In this document: piece by piece, positions 11,254 through 19,417 of the stretch
How the letters are laid out: each line of letters starts with the position of its first letter
Numbering within the stretch: position 1 is the first letter of the stretch
Assembly (NCBI GenBank): GCA_002841355.1
Contig: PHFB01000015.1
Location: 1 to 63,411, forward strand
Direction of reading: 5' to 3'
DNA: 63,411 nucleotides
From: Actinobacteria bacterium HGW-Actinobacteria-1
GTDB taxonomy: Bacteria > Actinomycetota > Coriobacteriia > Anaerosomatales > Anaerosomataceae
Notes under the pieces: generated by a model
Told to the model about the DNA's origin: nothing
Databases searched by the model: none
Seen by the model: the letters and a program-made list of their open reading frames with translations, nothing else
Made by a program: the position numbers and the translations under genes

Positions 11254-11991
11254 CTAGTACACGATCGCGTGGCGGAAGTGCGCCATGATGCCGCTCGCGA
11301 CGACCGTCTTGGAGTACGTCTTGTGGCCATATGTCGCGCCGCCACCCTGGTAGTACGCCTCGTCGTACGGATCGTTGATGCGCACCGTGTTGTAGCGCCA
11401 GTCGAAGGCCTCGATCGGGATGATGTGTCCGGCGTGATCGAACATGTAGTTCGGCCAGAGGTCGGCGTCGATCTTCACATCGGTTGCAGCGGGGTGTCCG
11501 CGAGTAAGAAGCCCGTACTGGATGCGGTAGTAGGTGTCGCTCAGCGACGCACACGTCACGTACACATAGTTCTGGCCCGCGAAGTAGTTGATGGCGTTGT
11601 CCACGAGCGAGAAGTCGGTCGCGTGCGTCGTGTACGTGCCGAGGTACTTCGCGATCTCGGTCTGGGTCGCCGGCGTGCCCCAGTAGTCGTCGATGACCTG
11701 GACGGTGGCCGGTCCACAGTAGTAGTTCGTCTCCTGCATGTGACTGGGCGTGTAGAAGTACTTGTACGGCGCGTCGACAAGCATCCGGCCGGACCTCATC
11801 GCGCCCTTCGCCACCGGACCCTGTCGGCGCAGCCAGAGCTGGTACTCGCGCTCCACCTTCGCGTCGAGCGCGGTCGCTACGTTCTTCGTCGGGTTCGGAT
11901 CGTCTCCCGTGCCCGACGCCACCGCGACTGCCGGCTGCGCCAGCATCGCGAGCGTCACGGCCACTGCCGCGATGGTTCTCGTGATCTTCAT
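11254..11991 (-). CDS. Secreted C39-like (papain-fold) cysteine peptidase
   Basis: A 245-residue protein begins at ATG 11991 with GGGGGAACC before it. Residues 1-26 are a signal peptide ending AVAVASG. The mature part holds NYYCGPATVQVIDDYW, with the catalytic cysteine at about residue 92 inside the C39 pattern CGPA. Further on GHIIPIEAFDW supplies the expected His, and INDPYDE the Asp. These match the C39-like peptidase family seen in secreted proteins of Gram-positives, which acts on peptides or on peptidoglycan-linked substrates. There is no ABC transporter domain, so it is not a bacteriocin exporter. It is divergent from nth with 240 bp between, a region where I see no clear promoter. Confidence 0.8.
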   Translation of the reverse strand: MKITRTIAAVAVTLAMLAQPAVAVASGTGDDPNPTKNVATALDAKVEREYQLWLRRQGPVAKGAMRSGRMLVDAPYKYFYTPSHMQETNYYCGPATVQVIDDYWGTPATQTEIAKYLGTYTTHATDFSLVDNAINYFAGQNYVYVTCASLSDTYYRIQYGLLTRGHPAATDVKIDADLWPNYMFDHAGHIIPIEAFDWRYNTVRINDPYDEAYYQGGGATYGHKTYSKTVVASGIMAHFRHAIVY

Positions 11992-12231
11992 GGTTCCCCC
12001 TCGTACTCGGTCCTGTCTGTCCGAGGTGTCGCCGACGGGGGGCGCCCGGCCACCCGAGGGCCCGTCGAGGTCCCCCAACACCCGACTCGCCCCCCAGCGC
12101 GTCAGGTCCGAGACGAGTATGCCTCGGCATGCTTAACCAGGACTTACCGTCGTCTTGACCGTCACCGACACGACGCGCATGCGTCGCCATTCGGGTACCA
12201 TCACAAGCGTCAGAACCGCGAGAGGAGCACC

Positions 12232-12888
12232 ATGGACCGGCAAGAACGTGCCTGCGAGATCATGCGACGCCTCGGCGAGCTCTACCCCGAGGCGCATATC
12301 GCACTCGACTACACGACCCCCTTCGCGCTGCTGGTCGCCGTGATCCTCTCGGCGCAGACCACGGACGCGGGCGTGAACAAGGTGACGCCGGTCCTCTTCA
12401 GCCGCTTCCCTACGCCGGAGGCGCTCGCCTCGGCGGACGTGCTTGAAGTCGAAGAGATCGTGCGGCCGACGGGCTTCTACCACAACAAGACGAAGCTCAT
12501 CATCGGCACCGCGCGGATGCTGGTCTCGGAGTTCGGCGGTCGGGTGCCGGACACGATGGAGGACCTGATGCGGCTGCCGGGCGTGGCGCGCAAGACCGCG
12601 AACATCGTCGTCGCGAACGCGTACGGCAAGGTCGAGGGCATCGCGGTGGACACGCACGTCTTCCGCCTCGCGCACCGCTTCGGCCTCTCGGAGCAGAAGG
12701 ATCCCGACAAGGTCGAGCGCGATCTCATGGAGGTCATCCCGCGCGACGAGTGGTTCGCGGTGAACTACCGCTTCATCGACCACGGCCGCGCTGTGTGCAC
12801 CGCGAAGCGGCCGGTCTGCGGCGCGTGCACGCTCAACGACATCTGCCCCGCGGCGTTCACCACGCCGGGTTGGCGCGAGTCGCTCTAG
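12232..12888 (+). CDS. nth: Endonuclease III, Fe-S DNA glycosylase/AP lyase
   Basis: The 218-residue protein removes oxidised pyrimidines and cleaves abasic sites in base excision repair. The start at 12232 follows AGAGGAGCACC. ILSAQTTD and the helix-hairpin-helix LPGVARKTANIVVANA with the catalytic lysine are intact. The catalytic aspartate lies in VDTHVFRLAHR. The C-terminus carries the four-cysteine [4Fe-4S] motif with C-x6-C-x2-C-x5-C spacing (CTAKRPVCGACTLNDIC). The stop overlaps the stop of the convergent DUF554 gene in the shared sequence CTAG. Confidence 0.97.
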   Translation: MDRQERACEIMRRLGELYPEAHIALDYTTPFALLVAVILSAQTTDAGVNKVTPVLFSRFPTPEALASADVLEVEEIVRPTGFYHNKTKLIIGTARMLVSEFGGRVPDTMEDLMRLPGVARKTANIVVANAYGKVEGIAVDTHVFRLAHRFGLSEQKDPDKVERDLMEVIPRDEWFAVNYRFIDHGRAVCTAKRPVCGACTLNDICPAAFTTPGWRESL

Positions 12889-13634
12889 CCCCAGAAACCC
12901 GCGATCATCGCGGCGATGAGCACGCCGGGCAGCATGTTGCCGTACGGCAGCCGCTTGATGTCGGTGAGGTCGAGCCCGATGGCGAGGATGAGCGCGCCGC
13001 CCACGGCCTGCAGCGCGTGGATGACCGGCGGCGTCATGAACGGCTGCACCGTGCTGGCTGCAAGCGCGATACCGCCCTGGATCACCAGCACCGGGATGAT
13101 GGAGAGCCCAACGCCCGCGCCGAAGCTCGTGGCAAGCGCGATCGAGGCGATGCCGTCCAGAAGCGACTTCAGGTACAGCAGCGACGGGTTCCCAAGGCCG
13201 CTCTCGATGCTGCCGAGGATCGTCATCGCGCCCACGCAGAAGAGCAGGCTGGCGGTCACGAATCCCTCGACGATCGTGTGACCCTTGGCGTCGGGCTGCT
13301 CGGTGGGACCGGGCGCGAAGAGCTTGATGTTGTACGTCTTCTCCTGCAGGAAGTGGCCGAAGCGCTCCAGTCCGCGCTCGATGCCGACCGCTTCGCCGAG
13401 GATCCCGCCAACGACGAGCGCACCGACGAGCACGAGCGGCGCGAACTCGCCAAGCTTCGATTCGCCAAGTGCCGAGAGACCCCCGATGCTCATGGAAGCG
13501 CCGATGACGAGGACCGCCAGGCCAACGCCGCGGAACGATATCTCGCGCATCTTCTCGGTGATGAGGCCGCCGAATGCGAGACCCACTGCCGTTCCGAGCA
13601 CGATCGCCACGACGTTCACGAGTACTCCGAGCAT
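12885..13634 (-). CDS. DUF554-family membrane protein
   Basis: This 249-residue protein has about seven hydrophobic segments, beginning LGVLVNVVAIVLGTAVGLAFGG and ending with a GYGN-like LPYGNMLPGVLIAAMIAG. The pattern GASMSIGGLSALG, LFCVGAMTILGSIESGL and GIASIALATSFGAGVGLS is typical of DUF554 (YdfK/YqgA). The transport or other role of this family is not settled. Its start is one base past the stop of the NYN gene (TGACATG), so the two are likely coupled. Confidence 0.88.
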   Translation of the reverse strand: MLGVLVNVVAIVLGTAVGLAFGGLITEKMREISFRGVGLAVLVIGASMSIGGLSALGESKLGEFAPLVLVGALVVGGILGEAVGIERGLERFGHFLQEKTYNIKLFAPGPTEQPDAKGHTIVEGFVTASLLFCVGAMTILGSIESGLGNPSLLYLKSLLDGIASIALATSFGAGVGLSIIPVLVIQGGIALAASTVQPFMTPPVIHALQAVGGALILAIGLDLTDIKRLPYGNMLPGVLIAAMIAGFWG

Positions 13635-13635
13635 G

Positions 13636-14109
13636 TCACTCTCCGTCTTGTAGCCAGAGCTTCTTGAGCTCCTCGGTTATCTGATTCGCACCCTTCGGCA
13701 ACCCCGCAGACGCCGCAGGATATCTGCCGCGCTTTCCCCGCTTCGGTCGTGCCGCCTCAAAGAGTGCCTCACACCCTAGCACACGCGCGCGCTCGTTTGC
13801 GGACGTGACGCGCGCAGCCAGCCCTCGGTCGTCGGTCACGACCGTCACGCCGTCAACACCAGTCGCTAGCCGCACGATGACGTCGTCAGCGCTCTCCTCA
13901 GCCGAGAAGCGCACGTCGAGCGCCCCCGACGTGTGGGGTGCATCCGCGGTGCGCCCGTCGAAGACGACCGTGATCGCGCCAGCGCCGAGCAGCTCGCGCC
14001 CGCGCACCGCGAGTCGGCGCACGAGTGCGTCGCGCTGGTCCTCGGTGGAAAGCGACCGGGTCGCGGGGTCACGCATCGTCACGTTGTGACCGTCGATGAT
14101 GAAGCGCAC
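13636..14109 (-). CDS. NYN-domain (YacP-like) RNase
   Basis: A 157-residue protein with the NYN/PIN-like nuclease fold. It starts MRFIIDGHNVTM, where D6 and N9 are at the usual acidic/amide positions. ITVVFDGRTADA and GVTVVTDDRGLAARV supply further metal-binding aspartates, and SAEESADDVIVRLA is the standard helix of the family. YacP (Rae1) proteins are ribosome-associated or free RNases; here the same is inferred, without a defined substrate. The Lys/Arg-rich tail (RPKRGKRGR) may bind RNA. Confidence 0.82.
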   Translation of the reverse strand: MRFIIDGHNVTMRDPATRSLSTEDQRDALVRRLAVRGRELLGAGAITVVFDGRTADAPHTSGALDVRFSAEESADDVIVRLATGVDGVTVVTDDRGLAARVTSANERARVLGCEALFEAARPKRGKRGRYPAASAGLPKGANQITEELKKLWLQDGE

Positions 14110-14184
14110 CGAGGTAGTCCCTTCTTCGCCGTGAGAAGAATCGTAGCAGAGGTAGATACCTCAAGAACCCACGAGAGGAGCCCC

Positions 14185-14649
14185 ATGGCCGAGAACATCC
14201 TGCCCGCCGTCGGCGAAGCCGCCCCGGGCATCTCCGCACCTATCACCGGTGACGGTACCTTCGAGCTGGCCGCGCACGTTGGTGAGTGGGTGATCGTCTA
14301 CTTCTACCCCCGGGCGAACACCCCCGGTTGAACGCACGAAGCGAAGGACTTCCAGGCGCACGCGAGCGAACTGGAGGCCTTGAACGCCACGGTTGTGGGC
14401 GTCAGCGCGGACAAGCCCGAGATCCAGCAGCGCTTCATCGACAAGTTCGAGCTCACGTTCCCGATGATCTCGGACACCGGCAAGACGATCATCGACGCGT
14501 ACGGCGCGCGCGAGGTTCTCGGCGTGACTGCCAAGCGCAGCACGTTCCTCATCGACCCGCACGGCACGATCGCGCACGTGTGGCCGAAGGTGCACGTCGA
14601 GGGCCACGCCGAGGATGTCCTCGGCGTGATCCGAGAGCTCGCTGGATAG
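14185..14649 (+). CDS. Selenocysteine-containing thioredoxin-dependent peroxiredoxin (BCP/PrxQ type), in-frame UGA
   Basis: The start at 14185 follows AGAGGAG. Reading through the TGA at 14329-14331 gives a continuous 154-residue peroxiredoxin; the UGA is codon 49 and falls at the peroxidatic position in FYPRANTPG-U-THEA, where homologues have Cys (NTPGCT). After it the frame continues without a stop as KDFQAHASELEALNATVVGVSADKPEIQQRF, FPMISDTGKTIIDAYGA, STFLIDPHGTIAHVWPKV to the TAG at 14649. It reduces peroxides using thioredoxin. A hairpin just downstream of the UGA is a SECIS candidate. Selenocysteine machinery (selA, selB, selC, selD) is outside the window. A simple gene caller would cut this into two fragments. 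A strong terminator follows. Confidence 0.92.
14349..14377 (+). promoter_or_regulatory. Candidate bacterial SECIS hairpin
   Basis: CTTCCAG (14349-14355) pairs with CTGGAGG (14371-14377) with seven pairs including one G-U, around a 15-base loop beginning with G. The stem starts 18 bases after the UGA, inside the coding sequence, which is where bacterial SECIS elements lie. The loop does not give a clear SelB consensus by eye. Confidence 0.5.
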
Positions 14650-14670
14650 CAGCCTGACGCCGAGAACACG

Positions 14671-14702
14671 AAGAGGGCCCTCCCGAACGGGAGGGCCCTC
14701 TT
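14671..14702. terminator. Bidirectional terminator between the peroxiredoxin and aguA
   Basis: A 15-base arm (AAGAGGGCCCTCCCG) pairs perfectly with its complement; the loop is effectively GAAC. A-rich 5' and T-rich 3' flanks make it work in both directions. It separates convergent genes. Confidence 0.93.
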
Positions 14703-14711
14703 CTGTGAACG

Positions 14712-15803
14712 TCAGCCTCGCGGCTGCTGCTGTGTGATGCAATGAACGTTGCCGCCGCCGAGCACGATCTCGCGCCCGGGGAACGTGACGACTTCGCGAC
14801 CAGGGAAGAGCCGCTGCAGAACCGCGGCTGCCTCCGCATCGTGCGCATCGCCGAAGATCGGCAGTACGACCGCGTCGTTACAGACGTAGAAGTTCACGTA
14901 TGACGCTGGCACCTCATCCCCCGCCTCACGCGGGAGCGTACCCTCCACGACATCCACGCCGGACGTCTCCTCGGCGGTGTAGGTCATCGTGTTCGGCATC
15001 GGCATCGTGTGGACTTCGAGTGGCCGGCCCTTGGCGTCGGTCGCGTTCTTGAGGATCTCAAGGTTCTCGGCGAGGATCTCGTAGCGCCAGTCGCCCTCGT
15101 CCTCCGTCCACCCGGCGAGCACGACGCCCGGCCGCACGAAACATGCAACGTCGTCGACGTGCCCGTTCGTCTCCTCGGGGTCGATGCCCCGCTTCAGCCA
15201 GATGACCTTCGATATGCCGAGGTACTCGGCCAGATAGGCCTCTATCTCCTCACGCGTCAGGTCGGGATTGCGGCCCGGTGACAGCAGGCATTCCTCGGTG
15301 GTGATCACCGTGCCTTCGCCGTCCACGTGGAACGAGCCGCCCTCGAGCACAAACGGCGCGCGGTAGCGGTCGATACCTTCGATCTCGGCAATCTTCCGTG
15401 GCACGAGCTCGTCCTTGTCCCAGGGGAAGTACAGGCCGTCGAACAGGCCACCCCACGCGTTGAAGTGCCAGTGCACGAGTCGGACGTCGCCCGCGTCGTT
15501 CACGACGAAGCTCGGACCGATGTCGCGCATCCACGAGTCGTTGTTGCTTATCTCGACCACGCGGACCGAGTCGGGCAGCATCGCCCGTGCGTTCTCGAAC
15601 TGGTCAGGGTTGACCCCCATCGTCACCGGCTCGAATCGCGCGATGGCGCTTGCGACCTCCACCCACGCACGCTGCGCGGGCTTGGCGCCGTCGCGCCAGT
15701 TGTCCGGGCGCTGCGGCCAGAGCATCCAGGTGCCGGCATGCGGCTCCCATTCGGCAGGCATCCGGAACCCGTCTGCCTGTGGTGTGCTGTCTATCGTTGC
15801 CAT
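14712..15803 (-). CDS. aguA: Agmatine deiminase
   Basis: The 363-residue enzyme hydrolyses agmatine to N-carbamoylputrescine and ammonia. The start at 15803 has AAGGAG upstream. The N-terminus MPAEWEPHAGTWMLWPQRPDNWRD, the Asp in NNDSWMRDIGPSFVV, HWHFNAWGG, EGGSFHVDGEGT and NGHVDDVACFV, and the nucleophilic Cys in GGGNVHCITQQQPR (about residue 355) all match the peptidyl-arginine-deiminase superfamily branch AguA. It is the last gene of an operon with a permease, putrescine carbamoyltransferase and carbamate kinase, the classic agmatine pathway. Confidence 0.96.
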   Translation of the reverse strand: MATIDSTPQADGFRMPAEWEPHAGTWMLWPQRPDNWRDGAKPAQRAWVEVASAIARFEPVTMGVNPDQFENARAMLPDSVRVVEISNNDSWMRDIGPSFVVNDAGDVRLVHWHFNAWGGLFDGLYFPWDKDELVPRKIAEIEGIDRYRAPFVLEGGSFHVDGEGTVITTEECLLSPGRNPDLTREEIEAYLAEYLGISKVIWLKRGIDPEETNGHVDDVACFVRPGVVLAGWTEDEGDWRYEILAENLEILKNATDAKGRPLEVHTMPMPNTMTYTAEETSGVDVVEGTLPREAGDEVPASYVNFYVCNDAVVLPIFGDAHDAEAAAVLQRLFPGREVVTFPGREIVLGGGNVHCITQQQPRG

Positions 15804-15831
15804 CAGTTCTCCTTCGCGTGCCAGCCTGCTG

Positions 15832-17247
15832 CTAAGCAGCAGACTTGAGCGACTTCTGCTTCTTGGCGTGCGCGTGGAGCCAGAAGCCCACCGCCACCGA
15901 GATGACCGTTCCGCCGCCTGTGATGGCGTAGAACGCCGCCAGCGGCGTACCCTCCGGCGGCGCCAGGAAGAAGAGCGCCAGCGTAAAGAGGATACCGGCC
16001 TCGCACAGCAAGGCGAAGATCCAGGCACCGGTATTGCCGCCCGGTACCACGTACGGTCGCTCCTGGTTGGGGAACTTCTTCCGGAGCACCACGATAGACG
16101 GGAACATCAGCAGATACGGCAGCAAGAACACGACCGAGGAGAGCGAGAAGATCGCCCAGAAGATGCCCTCGTTGTTGCCGAAGAGCGCGTAGGTAAGGAT
16201 CGTGACGACCGTCGCGATGCCGCCCATCAGATAGAACGCGTAGTCGGGCGTGCCGTTCTTGGGGTGCTTGTGGCCGAAGACGCCCGGAGCCGCCTCATCC
16301 ATACCGGTTGCGGCGATGGACTCGTTGGCACCGATGGACCAGGTCACCATGTTCCCGATGAACGTGAAGAGAACGCCGAGCGCGACGATCACGAACACCG
16401 GCCCCGCAGCCGCGCCAAGCACGGATTCGAATGCCGGCCGAAGCGCATCGACGATGCCGGTCTCGATCTGGATCTGGTCGACCGGGATGACTGCAAGGAT
16501 GCCGAAGGTGGCGAACATGTAGATGAACAGGATCGCCCCACCGGCACCGAAGATCATCTTCGGCACGTCACGCTTGGGGTCGTGGATGGAGTCGCCGACC
16601 GAGCTCATGAGCTCGAAGCCCATGAAGCTATAGATGACGATCGGCAGGTAGCTCATGTTGTCGAACGAGAAGACGGGCACCCACTCTTTCAGCGCGAAGC
16701 TGTTGGCAAGGCCGCCGCTCTTGATTGCCGCCGCAATACCGGCCAACCCGAGAATCGCGAAGACCACGATTTTCACGGCTGCCGACAAGTTGGGGACCCA
16801 CTTGGAGTACTTCATCGGCAGCACGCCGACGAGCACCATGAACCAGATGAGCGCGATGACGACGAGCGCCTCGCCCCACAGCGGCAACGTGAGCCCGAAG
16901 GCCGCGCCTGCCGAGTACAGGAACAACACGAAGACGCTTGGCGCCCAAAGCGCCACGTTCACCCAGTAGAGCCACGCGGTGACGGTTCCCCACTTGGAAC
17001 CGAACGCCTCGCGTACCCACACATAGATGCCGCCGTCATCGGGCCAAGCAGCGCCAAGTTCGGCAGTGACGAAGCCGTACGGGATGAAGAACAGTACGCC
17101 GAGTGCGATCCAGAACGTGAGACCCTGGACGCCCATTGCGGCCGAGGAAGCGATGGTGTCGCCAACAAGGATGGCGGATACCGAGAACAAGATCATCGAA
17201 GCCAGGCCGAAGACCTTCTTTTTGGCTGGAGCGATCTGCTCAGACAT
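15832..17247 (-). CDS. APC-family amino acid/polyamine permease, probable agmatine/putrescine antiporter
   Basis: The 471-residue protein has about 12 membrane segments and the APC-superfamily pattern: FGLASMILFSVSAILVGDTI, a glycine-rich first segment, PYGFVTAELGAAWPDDGGIYVWV (the conserved loop after segment 2) and YSFMGFELMSSVGDSIHDP. I chose the ATG at 17247 because GAAAGGA is seven bases upstream; an in-frame ATG lies five codons earlier. Position between PTC and AguA genes implies exchange of agmatine for putrescine, but substrate is inferred from context only. Confidence 0.85.
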   Translation of the reverse strand: MSEQIAPAKKKVFGLASMILFSVSAILVGDTIASSAAMGVQGLTFWIALGVLFFIPYGFVTAELGAAWPDDGGIYVWVREAFGSKWGTVTAWLYWVNVALWAPSVFVLFLYSAGAAFGLTLPLWGEALVVIALIWFMVLVGVLPMKYSKWVPNLSAAVKIVVFAILGLAGIAAAIKSGGLANSFALKEWVPVFSFDNMSYLPIVIYSFMGFELMSSVGDSIHDPKRDVPKMIFGAGGAILFIYMFATFGILAVIPVDQIQIETGIVDALRPAFESVLGAAAGPVFVIVALGVLFTFIGNMVTWSIGANESIAATGMDEAAPGVFGHKHPKNGTPDYAFYLMGGIATVVTILTYALFGNNEGIFWAIFSLSSVVFLLPYLLMFPSIVVLRKKFPNQERPYVVPGGNTGAWIFALLCEAGILFTLALFFLAPPEGTPLAAFYAITGGGTVISVAVGFWLHAHAKKQKSLKSAA

Positions 17248-17276
17248 GCTCGATCCTTTCACAGGACATCAGTCGG

Positions 17277-18290
17277 TCACGACAGAAGCGCTCTGGCGAT
17301 CGGGTGCATGCGTTCGTCTGCTGGCATCTCGTCGATTCCGATAAGTGCGAGCATGAGCGCTTTCTGGAAGTGCATGCGGTTCTCAGCTTGCGGGAAGATG
17401 ATCGACGCGGCGCTGTCCGCCATCTCGTCGGTGACCTCTTCGCCGCGCATCGCGGGAAGACAGTGCATGAACTTCGCTCCCGACTTCGTATGAGACCACA
17501 ACTCAGCGTTGACCTGGAACGGCGTGAACGCCTTGATGCGGTCGTCGTACTCGGCTTCCTGGCCGGTCCACCACCAACAATCGGTGTAGACGAAATCGGC
17601 GCCCTCGATAGCTTCGAGGGGATCGTGCGTCAGCATGAACGATCCGCCGTTCTCCTCGGCTATCCTGCGTGCGATCGCCTGGAGTTCCGGCGTCATTTCG
17701 TAGCCGGGTGCATTGCCGATACGGACGTTCGCCCCGAGCTTGGTGAGTGTCGTAGAGAGCGAGTTGCACGGATGAGCCGCGTCGCCGACGTAGGCAAAGG
17801 TAACGCCCTCGATCGTGCCAGCGTTCTCCAGAATCGTGAGAGCGTCGCTCATGGACTGCGCCGGGTGCCTGTCGTTGTCCATGCCGTTCAGGACCGGGAC
17901 CGTCGCGTGACGCGCGAGCTCGTTGATGGTCTCGTTCTTCTTGGAGCGGATCTCGATCGCATCGTTCATGCGCGAGAGAACCGCAGCGGTGTCGGCCACG
18001 GTCTCGCGACCGGGCAGGTGGATCTCGCCGGGACGCAGGTAGAGCGCGTTGCCGCCGAGCTCTGCGAAGCCGTTCTCGAAGCTGACCCGCGTCCGTGTTG
18101 ATGATGCTTCGAAGATCATGGCGAGGTGCCGTCCCGGCAGGAACGGCGTAAGCCGCATCTGACCGCGAAGCTTCTTCAGGTGCACGGCGAGCACGAGCAG
18201 GTCCTCAAGCTCCTTGCGGGTGAAGTCGAGGTCCGTGAGGTAGTGACGTCCCCTCAGGTACCTCAGATCCGGTAGGTCTTTCACATTCAT
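17277..18290 (-). CDS. Putrescine carbamoyltransferase (aspartate/ornithine carbamoyltransferase family)
   Basis: The 337-residue protein transfers between carbamoyl phosphate and an amine; in this operon it should phosphorolyse N-carbamoylputrescine to putrescine and carbamoyl phosphate. The carbamoyl-phosphate motif STRTR (residues 64-68) and HPAQSMSD and HCLPAMRGEEVTDE are present. The ornithine-binding SMG loop expected of ornithine carbamoyltransferase is replaced (YTDCWWWTGQEAEY), which favours putrescine carbamoyltransferase. Start at 18290 gives a normal N-terminus. Context with AguA and carbamate kinase supports the assignment. An ornithine enzyme (ArcB/ArgF) is the alternative. Confidence 0.85.
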   Translation of the reverse strand: MNVKDLPDLRYLRGRHYLTDLDFTRKELEDLLVLAVHLKKLRGQMRLTPFLPGRHLAMIFEASSTRTRVSFENGFAELGGNALYLRPGEIHLPGRETVADTAAVLSRMNDAIEIRSKKNETINELARHATVPVLNGMDNDRHPAQSMSDALTILENAGTIEGVTFAYVGDAAHPCNSLSTTLTKLGANVRIGNAPGYEMTPELQAIARRIAEENGGSFMLTHDPLEAIEGADFVYTDCWWWTGQEAEYDDRIKAFTPFQVNAELWSHTKSGAKFMHCLPAMRGEEVTDEMADSAASIIFPQAENRMHFQKALMLALIGIDEMPADERMHPIARALLS

Positions 18291-18319
18291 ACGACGGTCT
18301 CCCTTCCTAGACGCTGACG

Positions 18320-19252
18320 CTATTTCACATTCCCGGGCACGATGGTGGTGCCCGCATTTCCTGCGGCGATGAGCGTGATGTCCTCGAGTCTGCCGATGGC
18401 CGCGCGACCTCCGGTCGAGCGCACGAAACGCTTCGCGGCCTCGACCTTCGGCCCCATCGAACCTGCAGCGAACTCGTACTTGTCGAGCTCCTCGGGCGTG
18501 GTCGTTCCGAGCACGCGCTGCTCGGTGGTGCCCCAATCGAGACAGACTCCCTCGGCGTCGGTCGCCATAACGAAGATGTCGGCCCCGAGATTGCGTGCGA
18601 GCAGCTCGGCGGCGAGGTCTTTGTCGATGACCGCCTCGATGCCGACGAGCGTGCGGGTCCCGTCTGGTAGATAGACGGTCGGTATGCCGCCGCCGCCCGC
18701 GCAGATGACGACGGTGCCCTTCTCGATGAGCCACTTGATGGGATCGAGCTCGAAGATCTGCCGCGGCTCAGGAGATGCGACGACGCGGCGCCACAACTGA
18801 CCATCGGGCTTGAACATCCAGCCCTTCTTCGCGGCAAGGCGGTCGGCATCGTCCTTGGAATAGCACGGACCGACGAACTTGGTCGGGTTCTTGAACGCCG
18901 GATCATCCGGGTCGACCTCGGTCATCGTGAGCACGGTCGCAAGCGGCTTCTCGAATGGGAGCAGATTGCCAAGCTCCTGCTCGACCATGTAGGCGATCAT
19001 GCCCTGTGTCTGCGCGCCGAGCACGTCCAGCGGGTACGGCTCGACGTCGGTATATGCCGCGGCCTGCAACGCGAGCAGGCCGACCTGCGGCCCGTTACCG
19101 TGCGCGAGCACCAGGTTGTACTCCTCGGCAAGCGGGGCAAGTGCCTTCGCCGCGACCTTCACGTTCGCGCGCTGCGCTTCGGCAGTCATTGGATCGGTAC
19201 GGCGCAGAAGCGCGTTGCCGCCGAGGGCCACGACGATGGTCTTCTTGCTCAC
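18320..19252 (-). CDS. arcC: Carbamate kinase
   Basis: The 310-residue kinase makes ATP from carbamoyl phosphate and ADP, the energy-yielding end of the agmatine route. Typical motifs are [83 protein letters not shown] and [16 protein letters not shown]. It is the first gene of the operon on this strand, 37 bases from operator 1, and shares the operator region with the divergent TetR gene. Confidence 0.97.
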   Translation of the reverse strand: MSKKTIVVALGGNALLRRTDPMTAEAQRANVKVAAKALAPLAEEYNLVLAHGNGPQVGLLALQAAAYTDVEPYPLDVLGAQTQGMIAYMVEQELGNLLPFEKPLATVLTMTEVDPDDPAFKNPTKFVGPCYSKDDADRLAAKKGWMFKPDGQLWRRVVASPEPRQIFELDPIKWLIEKGTVVICAGGGGIPTVYLPDGTRTLVGIEAVIDKDLAAELLARNLGADIFVMATDAEGVCLDWGTTEQRVLGTTTPEELDKYEFAAGSMGPKVEAAKRFVRSTGGRAAIGRLEDITLIAAGNAGTTIVPGNVK

Positions 19253-19288
19253 GCTGGTCGCTCCTTTGTCGGGTAGTGCATCTTATTG

Positions 19289-19306
19289 TTTGTCCAATTG
19301 GTCAAA
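19289..19306. promoter_or_regulatory. Operator 1 for the agmatine operon
   Basis: TTTGTCCAATTGGTCAAA is an 18-bp near-perfect palindrome (one mismatched pair). On the minus strand it contains TTGACC, a -35-like hexamer, upstream of arcC. Its outer arms match operator 2 (TTTGTCC, then four bases, then GG(A/T)CAAA). Confidence 0.7.
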
Positions 19307-19349
19307 TTCTTGACAGCAGGGAGGTGCTCCGGATGTCATCAAATAGTTA

Positions 19350-19367
19350 TTTGTCCGGTCGGACAAA
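19350..19367. promoter_or_regulatory. Operator 2 upstream of the TetR gene
   Basis: TTTGTCCGGTCGGACAAA has perfect 8-bp arms around a GT spacer. It lies just before TATACT at 19382, a good -10 hexamer for the TetR gene, so binding here would give autorepression. Confidence 0.75.
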
Positions 19368-19417
19368 CCAATCATAACCGCTATACTGGTACTGTCAACA
19401 CAGAAAGGATGAGTGCC

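Noticed and set aside
14286-14657. Separate gene overlapping the peroxiredoxin in another frame
   Set aside because: It is Arg-rich, has no known motif and disappears when the UGA is read as selenocysteine in the main frame.
17277-18290. Ornithine carbamoyltransferase of an arginine deiminase pathway
   Set aside because: The SMG ornithine loop is missing, there is no arginine deiminase gene, and an agmatine deiminase lies in the operon.
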